From: Acidobacteriota bacterium
GTDB taxonomy: Bacteria; Acidobacteriota; UBA4820; DSQY01
DNA length: 10,448 bases
NCBI GenBank assembly: GCA_021814355.1
Contig: JAKAIJ010000081.1
Span: 1 to 10,448 of the forward strand
Direction of reading: 5' to 3'
The number at the start of each line of letters is the position of its first letter. The stretch's first letter is position 1. The notes below the pieces were generated by a model. That model was not told the origin of the DNA and searched no databases. It worked only from the letters and a program-made list of their open reading frames with translations. Shown here piece by piece: positions 4,857 through 10,448 of this stretch. The translations under genes and the position numbers were made by a program.

Positions 4857-5828
4857 ATGCAAGAGCAGCCCTTCCCGCCCGATTTCCTGCAGCAGATCAT
4901 GGGGCCCTCGGACCGCAACGCCGAATTCCTCGAGCGGGCGCTCGGCCTCCGCCTCTCCTCCCGCGGCGAGAGCCTCCTTATGGACGGCCCCGCGGCGGCG
5001 GTCGCGTCCTGCCGGGCCGCGCTGGAGCAGCTTCTGGCGGTCCACCGGGCGGGCATCCGCGTGGGCGCGGCGGACGTGAAGACCGTGCTCGGGCTGCGCC
5101 AGGACGGCTTCGGGGGGGAGTTGCTCGACTTCTACAGGGACGCGAAGATCCAGTGTTCACCGGGGCGCTCGGTCTTTCCCAAGGGACTCAACCAGGGCCG
5201 CTATGTCCGCGCCATGCGGGACAACGACGTGGTCTTCGGCGTGGGGCCCGCGGGCACCGGGAAGACCTACCTCGCGGTGGCCATGGCCGTGGCGGCGCTG
5301 CGCGACAAGCACGTGAAGCGGCTCATCCTCACCCGCCCAGCGGTGGAGGCTGGGGAGAAGCTGGGCTTTCTTCCCGGCGACCTCGCCGAGAAGGTGAACC
5401 CCTACCTGAGGCCCCTGCTCGACGCCCTCTTCGACCTTCTGGACGGGGACCGGGTCCACAAGCTCCTCGAGTCCGGCATCATCGAAATCGCCCCCATCGC
5501 CTTCATGCGGGGGCGCACCCTCAACGACTCCTTCATCATCCTGGACGAGGCCCAGAACACCACCACCGACCAGATGAAGATGTTCCTCACCAGGCTCGGC
5601 TTCAACTCCAAGGCGGTCATCACGGGCGACATCACGCAGATTGACATTGACCCGGCCCGCCGGTCGGGGATGGTGGACGCCATCGAGGTCCTGAAGGGGA
5701 TCGAGGGGATCGTCTTCCTCCACTTCACCGAAAAGGACGTGGTGCGCCACCCGCTCGTGCAGCAGATCATCCGCGCCTACGACGGCGCCCCGGGGCCGCG
5801 CTCCCTCGGGACGGTCCCGCATCCATGA
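4857..5828 (+). CDS. phoH: PhoH family ATPase (YbeZ)
   Basis: The 323-residue product is a cytoplasmic PhoH/YbeZ-type P-loop ATPase. It carries Walker A GPAGTGKTYLA (130-140) and Walker B FIILDEAQN (226-234, acidic pair Asp230-Glu231), followed by the conserved ITGDITQID segment. The N-terminal 110 or so residues match the PhoH N-terminal RNA-binding-like region. PhoH/YbeZ partners with YbeY in rRNA maturation and ribosome quality control, and the gene neighbourhood with ybeY and a CorC homologue agrees with that. ATG 4857 is chosen because it retains the usual N-terminal strand; ATG 4899 is a shorter alternative. No free ribosome binding site precedes ATG 4857, because the purine-rich sequence is inside the hairpin at 4821-4851. 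The stop overlaps the start of the next gene (ATGA at 5825-5828). Confidence 0.95.
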   Translation: MQEQPFPPDFLQQIMGPSDRNAEFLERALGLRLSSRGESLLMDGPAAAVASCRAALEQLLAVHRAGIRVGAADVKTVLGLRQDGFGGELLDFYRDAKIQCSPGRSVFPKGLNQGRYVRAMRDNDVVFGVGPAGTGKTYLAVAMAVAALRDKHVKRLILTRPAVEAGEKLGFLPGDLAEKVNPYLRPLLDALFDLLDGDRVHKLLESGIIEIAPIAFMRGRTLNDSFIILDEAQNTTTDQMKMFLTRLGFNSKAVITGDITQIDIDPARRSGMVDAIEVLKGIEGIVFLHFTEKDVVRHPLVQQIIRAYDGAPGPRSLGTVPHP

Positions 5829-8227
5829 GCGAGCCCCTGGGCGACCCGCGCGACCCGGAGACCGCGGCCCGGCGGAAGAAGTACCGGGGCAACCGCCCCA
5901 GGACCCGCTTCCAGCGAGCCGCGGGCTTTCTCCGGGAGAACCAGTACTTCTGGGCCCTCGTCTTCCTCGCCGCGCTGCTCCTCGTCTTCACCAAGCACTT
6001 CCGGGTGCAGCCGCCCCCCTCCCTGGCCCCCGGCACGCCCGCGCCGCGGGACATCCGGGCCCCCTTCGACCTGCAGATTCAGGACGCCGTGGCGACGCGG
6101 CAGAAGCGCGAGGAGGCCGCGGCCCGCGTTCCTCCCGTCTACGACTGGGACTCGACCCAGGGGGCGGCCCTGGCGGCCAGGGTCGCCGCCGCCTTCGCCT
6201 CGGGCCGCGCGGTGCTGGACGAGTACCGGCAGTTCGTGCGCCGCCCGGGGCTCAGCCGCCAGGAGCGGCTGGAGGCCGAGGAGCGGCTCTTGAACGCGCT
6301 GTCCGATCTCATGGGTACGGGGCTCTCGCGGTTCGCCTTGAGACAGTTCCAGGCCGAGGGCCTCACGGTGAACGCCGAGCGGCTGGGCGAGGAGATCGTC
6401 GTCAAGGTGGCCGCCCGCAAAATCGCCCCCGACGCGGACCGGCTGGACCGCCAGCCGGTGCTGCGCATCCGGGACATCCGCAGGCCCGGCGCCGAGTGGG
6501 AGCAGCGCAACCCGGCGCAGAGCGAGATCATCCTTCTGGCCACGGCCCGCCGCCTCCCGGGGGCGCTTCTCGAGGGGGTCCTGGATATTCCTGCCCAGCA
6601 GCGCGGGGCCATCGAGGAGTACGCCCGGAACCTCCTCCAGCCGAACCTCACCTTCAACTCCCAGGAGACGGCCCGCCGGCAGGACGCCGCGTCGGCCCAG
6701 GTGGAGCCGCTCGTGGTCTTCGTCCGCAAGGGCCAGCTCCTGCTCAAGTCCGGCGAGAAGGTGGACGACAGCGCCAAGCAGAAGATCGAGGCCTTCCAGA
6801 CGGCGAGCGAGGCCTACGTCAACCTGCCCCTCCTCGTGGCCCTCGCCCTTTTCCTGCTCGGCCTCCTGGCGTTCCTCTTCATGTACCTCAAGACCTACCG
6901 GAAGCAGCACTATCCGGGGCTCAACCTCTTCGTGCTGGTGGTGCAGGTGATGACCCTCTTCCTCCTGCTCACCCAGGGGCTCCTCGTCCTGCTCAAGAAC
7001 CTCTCGGAGACCGCCCGCCAGCCGCTCCTGGGCCGGCCCGAGCTGCTCTGCTTCGTCATCCCCGCCGCCGCCGGCGCCATGCTCGTGACCTTCCTGGTGG
7101 ACAAGAACATCGCCGCGACCTACACGGTGGTCTTCGCGGTGCTTTTCGGGGTGCTGCTGGATTTCAACTACCCGATGATGGTCTACGCCATGCTCTCGGG
7201 ATTCACCGCCATCTACGCGGCCTACAACCTGGCCCAGCGGACGGCCCAGTGGCGGGCGAGCATGCTCCTCGGGGCGGTGAACGCGGCCCTGGCGATGGCC
7301 GTTCTCGCCAACGACCCGGTCTGGGACCACCCGGTCCAGGTCCTGCTCCCGGCGGGGCTCGCCTTCGCCTCCGGCCTGCCGCTCACCACCATGCTGGTGA
7401 CGCCGCTGGTCCCCCTCTTCGAGAACGCCTACGGCCTGCTCACCGAGGTCCGCCTGCTCGAGCTCTCGAACATGAACCACCCCCTCCTGAGGCGGCTCTC
7501 GCTCGACGCCCCCGGCACATACAACCACGCGGTCATGATGGCCACCCTCTCGGAGGCCGCGGCCAACGCGATCGGGGCCAACGGCCTCTTCTGCCGGGTG
7601 GCCTGCTACTACCACGACATCGGAAAGATCTTGAACCCCGTCTACTTCGTGGAGAATCAGCTCCACGGGCAGAACCCCCACGACAAGCTCCCCCCGCGCC
7701 TGTCGGCGCTCATCATCGCCGCCCACGTGAAGGAGGGGGTCGCCATGGCCCGGCAGTACCACCTGCCCCAGGCGGTCGTGGACGTCATCCCGGAGCACCA
7801 CGGAACGCGGAAGATCCACTACTTCTACGACAAGGCGCTGACCCAGCACGACCCAGAGAAGGGGCCCGTGGACGAGGCTGACTACCGCTACCCAGGGCCG
7901 AAGCCGCGCAGCCGCGAGGCGGCCATCATCATGCTCGCCGACGGGGTCGAGGCGGGGAGCCGGGTCCTGCGGGAACCCTCCCACCAGCGCATCCGCGCCC
8001 TTATCGAGGAGATCGTCGAGAAGGCGGTGGGGGAGGGCCAGCTCGACGGATGCGACCTCACCTTCCGGGACCTCGCGAAGGTGCAGGACGCGTTCCACAC
8101 CATCCTGATCGGCGTGTTCAGCCGGAGGATCTCGTATCCGGGGTACCGGTTCGACAAGGAGGGCGAGGGTGAGGCAGAGGGAAGTGGCGCTGAGGGTGGG
8201 GACGCGCCGTCCGAAAATCCCGCGTGA
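5825..8227 (+). CDS. pgpH: 7TM-HD domain cyclic-di-AMP phosphodiesterase, PgpH/YqfF family
   Basis: The 800-residue product has the PgpH/YqfF architecture. It has a cytoplasmic basic start, one transmembrane segment (about 41-57), an extracytoplasmic 7TMR-HDED region (about 58-330), a cluster of about six or seven membrane helices (about 334-530) and a cytoplasmic HD domain (about 560-690). Metal-ligand candidates are His568 in GTYNH, His597-Asp598 in YYHDIGK, His619 in NPHDK, His634 in IIAAHVK and His658-His659 in PEHHGT. PgpH of Listeria hydrolyses cyclic-di-AMP to pApA, so this protein probably lowers or senses that messenger. The extracytoplasmic domain could sense an envelope ligand. The start overlaps the phoH stop with ATGA and has only a weak ribosome binding site, suggesting coupling to phoH. 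Its last 59 bases overlap ybeY. Confidence 0.93.
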   Translation: MSEPLGDPRDPETAARRKKYRGNRPRTRFQRAAGFLRENQYFWALVFLAALLLVFTKHFRVQPPPSLAPGTPAPRDIRAPFDLQIQDAVATRQKREEAAARVPPVYDWDSTQGAALAARVAAAFASGRAVLDEYRQFVRRPGLSRQERLEAEERLLNALSDLMGTGLSRFALRQFQAEGLTVNAERLGEEIVVKVAARKIAPDADRLDRQPVLRIRDIRRPGAEWEQRNPAQSEIILLATARRLPGALLEGVLDIPAQQRGAIEEYARNLLQPNLTFNSQETARRQDAASAQVEPLVVFVRKGQLLLKSGEKVDDSAKQKIEAFQTASEAYVNLPLLVALALFLLGLLAFLFMYLKTYRKQHYPGLNLFVLVVQVMTLFLLLTQGLLVLLKNLSETARQPLLGRPELLCFVIPAAAGAMLVTFLVDKNIAATYTVVFAVLFGVLLDFNYPMMVYAMLSGFTAIYAAYNLAQRTAQWRASMLLGAVNAALAMAVLANDPVWDHPVQVLLPAGLAFASGLPLTTMLVTPLVPLFENAYGLLTEVRLLELSNMNHPLLRRLSLDAPGTYNHAVMMATLSEAAANAIGANGLFCRVACYYHDIGKILNPVYFVENQLHGQNPHDKLPPRLSALIIAAHVKEGVAMARQYHLPQAVVDVIPEHHGTRKIHYFYDKALTQHDPEKGPVDEADYRYPGPKPRSREAAIIMLADGVEAGSRVLREPSHQRIRALIEEIVEKAVGEGQLDGCDLTFRDLAKVQDAFHTILIGVFSRRISYPGYRFDKEGEGEAEGSGAEGGDAPSENPA
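8156..8162 (+). promoter_or_regulatory. Ribosome binding site that fixes the GTG start of ybeY
   Basis: AAGGAGG lies six bases upstream of GTG 8169, inside the last codons of pgpH. No ATG is available in this frame near the expected N-terminus, so the strong match decides the start and implies a 59-base gene overlap. Confidence 0.8.
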
Positions 8228-8603
8228 CCGGACGCTCCGGTTCGCCCTGGACGTGATGGGGGAGCTGGGAGTGGAGGGCTCCGTGGCGGTGGAGGTCTGC
8301 GGAAGGGCCCGCATGGCCGCCTTGAACGCGCGCTACCGCCGCAAGCGCGGCCCCACGGACGTGCTGGCCTTCCCGGACGGCGAATCCGACGGAACGGGGC
8401 GGGTCCACCTGGGCGATCTCCTGATCTGCGCTGCCGTCGTGGCGCGCAACGGCAGGGAGCGGGGCCACGGTTTCGCGGGGGAGTTTTACCGGGTCCTGCT
8501 CCACGGCCTTCTGCACCTGGCCGGCTATGACCACGAAACCGACCAGGGGCGGATGGCCCGCAGAGAGAAGGCCCTGGCCCGTCGGTGGGGGCTCCCGGCA
8601 TGA
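8169..8603 (+). CDS. ybeY: Endoribonuclease YbeY (16S rRNA maturation)
   Basis: The 144-residue product contains the YbeY zinc signature HGLLHLAGYDH, with His112, His116 and His122 as the metal ligands. It also has the upstream GPTDVLAFPD block and the GDLLICAAVVARN segment. YbeY is a cytoplasmic metal-dependent endoribonuclease needed for 16S rRNA 3' end processing and 70S ribosome quality control, acting with PhoH/YbeZ. The start is GTG 8169, based on the strong ribosome binding site six bases upstream. This places the first 59 bases inside pgpH. The N-terminus is basic (MRQREVALRVGTRRPK) and within the normal family range. The stop overlaps the next gene's ATG by the pattern ATGA. A later start would leave the first strand incomplete. 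Confidence 0.94.
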   Translation: MRQREVALRVGTRRPKIPRDRTLRFALDVMGELGVEGSVAVEVCGRARMAALNARYRRKRGPTDVLAFPDGESDGTGRVHLGDLLICAAVVARNGRERGHGFAGEFYRVLLHGLLHLAGYDHETDQGRMARREKALARRWGLPA

Positions 8604-9877
8604 CCCTGCTCGCGTGCGTCGCCTCGGGGCTCGCGCTTCTTCTCCTCTTGACGGCGCGCGGCGGCCTCAACAACCTCTCTCCGGTGGCGCTCGCCAAGAT
8701 GGCCGAGGAGCACACCCCTGCGGCCCGGCTGCTGCGCCAGTTTCTGGACCGCAAGCCCTCCTTCCTCCTCAGCTTGCAGGTGGGCATCCTGGCGGCCGCC
8801 GCTTCGCTGGCCTTCGGGGTGGAGCACCTCCTGCGCGGCCCCGGCGCGGAAACGCTCGTGGACGGCCGCGGGCTCGCCGCGGGGCTCGGAGCCGTCCTCG
8901 CGGTGGTGCTCCTCGCCCAGCTCGGCCCCGCGCTGGACCCGGAGCGGGCCCTGGCGGTGGGGCTGCCCTTCCTCCGGGCCCTCGGGTGGGTGCTCACCCC
9001 CCTGGTCTACCCCATGGGCCTTCTGCTCTCTCGGCTCCTGGAGGGCTACCTGCGGCGCCACGAACAGCAGGGCGGCGAGGACAAGGAGGAGGAGATCGCG
9101 GCGCTCATCAACGTGGGCCAGCGCGAGGGCATTCTGGAGGGGGAGGACTCGCTCCTCGTCCAGAGCGTGCTCGAGTTCGGCGACACCGTCGTGCGCGAGG
9201 TGATGACGCCCCGCACCGACATGGTCTGCGCCGAGGCGGGAACCTCCGTGAAGACCGCCGTCGAACTCCTGGCCCGTGCGCACCATACCCGGCTTCCCCT
9301 CTTCGAGGGCCAGGTGGACAACATCGTGGGCGTCGTCTACGTCAAGGAACTGCTGGGCCCCCTGCGCGCGGGACAGGAGGCCGCGCCGGTGAAGGGATTC
9401 GCCAGGCCGGTCCCTTTCGTCCCCGAGAACAAGCCCATCGCCAAGCTCATGCGCGACTTCCAGGAGCACAAGGTCCAGCTCGCCATCGTGGTGGACGAGT
9501 ACGGGGGGGTGGACGGGCTCGTGACCACGGAGGACCTCCTGGAGGAGATCGTGGGCGAGATCCAGGAGAGCGGCGAGACCGAGGAGGCTCCCATCCGTGC
9601 CGTGGGCGAGGGGGTCGTGGAGGCCCTCGGCCGCGCCTCCCTCTACGACGTGGCGGAGACGCTGGGAGTTGAGCTCTCCGAAGGGGACTACGACTCGGTG
9701 GCCGGCTGGGTGACCACGGCCCTCGGGACCATTCCCCACCCGGGCGAGAAGGCCCGCATCGAGGGGCTCGATGTGGAGATCCTCTCCGCGGACAAGAAGC
9801 GCATCCACCGGGTCCGGGTCCGGCGCCCCCCCGTGCCCTCGGAGAAACAACCGGAACCGCCCGCGGAGGCGCGGTGA
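8600..9877 (+). CDS. CNNM/CorC-HlyC family CBS-domain membrane protein
   Basis: The 425-residue product has N-terminal hydrophobic helices (about 1-19, 53-78, 92-113 and 118-150) in the place of a DUF21 domain. A pair of CBS domains follows (about 202-260 and 270-322, with MTPRTDMV and the VDEYGGVDGLVTTEDLLEEIVGEI block). A CorC/HlyC C-terminal domain ends the protein (about 335-410). Family members are linked to Mg2+/Co2+ efflux or regulation, and the CBS pair usually binds adenine nucleotides. In enterobacteria a CorC homologue (ybeX) follows ybeY. The membrane part is unusual: the glutamate-containing signature near the first helix of canonical DUF21 (SxxExA) is not visible, the equivalent stretch being LTARGGLNNLS. 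ATG 8600 is preferred for its overlap with the ybeY stop (ATGA). GTG 8585 is an alternative, with five more residues. It ends the phoH unit. Confidence 0.88.
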   Translation: MTLLACVASGLALLLLLTARGGLNNLSPVALAKMAEEHTPAARLLRQFLDRKPSFLLSLQVGILAAAASLAFGVEHLLRGPGAETLVDGRGLAAGLGAVLAVVLLAQLGPALDPERALAVGLPFLRALGWVLTPLVYPMGLLLSRLLEGYLRRHEQQGGEDKEEEIAALINVGQREGILEGEDSLLVQSVLEFGDTVVREVMTPRTDMVCAEAGTSVKTAVELLARAHHTRLPLFEGQVDNIVGVVYVKELLGPLRAGQEAAPVKGFARPVPFVPENKPIAKLMRDFQEHKVQLAIVVDEYGGVDGLVTTEDLLEEIVGEIQESGETEEAPIRAVGEGVVEALGRASLYDVAETLGVELSEGDYDSVAGWVTTALGTIPHPGEKARIEGLDVEILSADKKRIHRVRVRRPPVPSEKQPEPPAEAR

Positions 9878-9901
9878 TCCTCCCCGGGGCTCTCGAACAA
9901 C

Positions 9902-9930
9902 TTGAAAATCTGGGCCTTCTCTGATAGCAT
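9902..9930 (+). promoter_or_regulatory. Sigma-70-type promoter for rplY
   Basis: TTGAAA (9902-9907), a 17-base spacer and TAGCAT (9925-9930) match the housekeeping consensus well, and TGA just before the -10 gives an extended -10 element. The surrounding AT-rich patch is exceptional in this GC-rich window. Predicted start is near 9937, giving a leader of about 42 bases before ATG 9979. Confidence 0.7.
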
Positions 9931-9967
9931 AATTGTTTCATGAGCGGCGCTTCCCCACGGCCGCCCC

Positions 9968-9972
9968 AGGAG
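9968..9972 (+). promoter_or_regulatory. Ribosome binding site that fixes the rplY start
   Basis: AGGAG lies six bases before ATG 9979. It favours that start over an in-frame upstream ATG at 9940, which has no such site and would add 13 residues not typical of the family. Confidence 0.75.
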
Positions 9973-9978
9973 CGAGTA

Positions 9979-10448
9979 ATGGCAGCCGAGTTCATTGAAA
10001 TCGAAGTGGAGAAGCGGGACGTGGCGGGAAAGAAGGCCCGCCGGGACGTGCGGAACCTCGGGCTCATCCCCGCCATCGTCTACGGGGGAGAGAAGGAGCC
10101 CGTGCCCATCGCCGTGGATTCCCGCAAAATCATCCAGATCCTCAGGTCCGAGAAGGGGATGAACTCCATCCTGCTCTTCTCGCTCAAGGGCACGAAGAAC
10201 AAGCGGCACGTCATGATCAAGGACTTCCAGATTGACCCCACGACGAACGCCCTGCTCCACGCCGATTTCAAGCGCATTGACATGGACCGGAAGGTCAGGG
10301 TCCGAGTGCCCATCGTCTGCGAGGGCGTCGCCTTCGGCGTCAAAAACCAGGGCGCCATCGTGGACGTCATCATGCGCGAGGTCGAGGTCGAGTGTCTCCC
10401 CGCCGACGTTCCCGACAAGCTCCACGTAGACCTCACCCCCCTCAAGCT
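9979..10448 (+). CDS. rplY: 50S ribosomal protein L25 / general stress protein Ctc (3' truncated by window edge)
   Basis: The 156 visible residues match the L25/TL5/CTC family, which binds 5S rRNA in the large ribosomal subunit and is stress-induced as Ctc in Bacillus. The N-terminal beta-barrel domain is seen in KRDVAGKKARRDVRNLGLIPAIVYGG and the HADFKRIDMDRKVRVRVPI block. A C-terminal TL5-like domain starts after this (GVKNQGAIVDVIMREVEVECLPADVPD) and continues past the edge. The family length with this domain is about 200-220 residues, so 40-60 residues are missing. The gene has its own promoter (9902-9930) and a good ribosome binding site, and lies 101 bases after the CBS/CorC gene. In many bacteria peptidyl-tRNA hydrolase follows, but that cannot be seen here. 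Confidence 0.95.
   Translation, partial: MAAEFIEIEVEKRDVAGKKARRDVRNLGLIPAIVYGGEKEPVPIAVDSRKIIQILRSEKGMNSILLFSLKGTKNKRHVMIKDFQIDPTTNALLHADFKRIDMDRKVRVRVPIVCEGVAFGVKNQGAIVDVIMREVEVECLPADVPDKLHVDLTPLK

Noticed and set aside
5777..8314. Very long open frame (845 codons) on the minus strand across pgpH
   Set aside because: It is the antisense shadow of a recognised gene in GC-rich DNA. Its composition (Glu/His/Arg/Gly-rich, few hydrophobic patterns) has no domain signature, and pgpH on the plus strand has clear HD and membrane motifs.
9878..9901. Possible terminator after the CBS/CorC gene
   Set aside because: CCCCGGGG is a short palindrome without a loop or a T tract. No intrinsic terminator is visible.
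9688..10425. Minus-strand open frame over the end of the CorC gene and rplY
   Set aside because: Shadow of two recognised plus-strand genes, crossing a promoter. No motif.

Overview
The window is a GC-rich bacterial chromosome segment with tightly packed genes, all on the plus strand. The envelope genes (lipoproteins and a DUF374-type acyltransferase) point to a Gram-negative cell plan. Gene order (acyltransferase, yicC, gmk, rpoZ, LysM lipoprotein, phoH, 7TM-HD phosphodiesterase, ybeY, CBS/CorC protein, rplY/ctc) and the protein style suggest Acidobacteriota or a deltaproteobacteria-like lineage. No ribosomal RNA or taxon-specific marker is present, so this is an inference.

Layout. (1) Positions 2-592 hold the C-terminal part of a GHMP-family sugar kinase. 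(2) Positions 593-954 lack a convincing gene and are unusually rich in inverted repeats, including a perfect 14-bp pair that begins at the kinase stop codon and a 13-bp hairpin. (3) Positions 955-1380 encode a small exported, probably lipid-anchored protein with a proline-rich tail. A strong intrinsic terminator overlaps its stop codon. (4) From 1437 a new unit begins: a DUF374 acyltransferase broken by a -1 frameshift at a run of nine A, then yicC, gmk and rpoZ with overlapping ends, then a cysteine-containing LysM lipoprotein. A perfect -10 box made of atypical codons lies inside gmk, upstream of rpoZ. (5) A 14-bp perfect hairpin separates the lipoprotein from the unit phoH-pgpH-ybeY-corC, whose three junctions all overlap. 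(6) A good sigma-70-type promoter precedes rplY/ctc, which runs off the right edge.

How the genes fit together. The yicC-gmk-rpoZ block joins RNA turnover, GMP phosphorylation and the RNA polymerase omega subunit. The phoH-ybeY-corC block is the widespread ybeZ-ybeY-ybeX cluster for rRNA maturation and ribosome quality control, here with a cyclic-di-AMP phosphodiesterase-like HD protein between phoH and ybeY. The two lipoproteins and the acyltransferase belong to envelope biology.

I did not find an obviously new multi-gene system. The most unusual signals are the structured 592-954 segment, the A9 frameshift, the gmk-internal promoter and the hairpin in front of phoH. No tRNA, rRNA, CRISPR array, transposase gene or complete insertion sequence was recognised.
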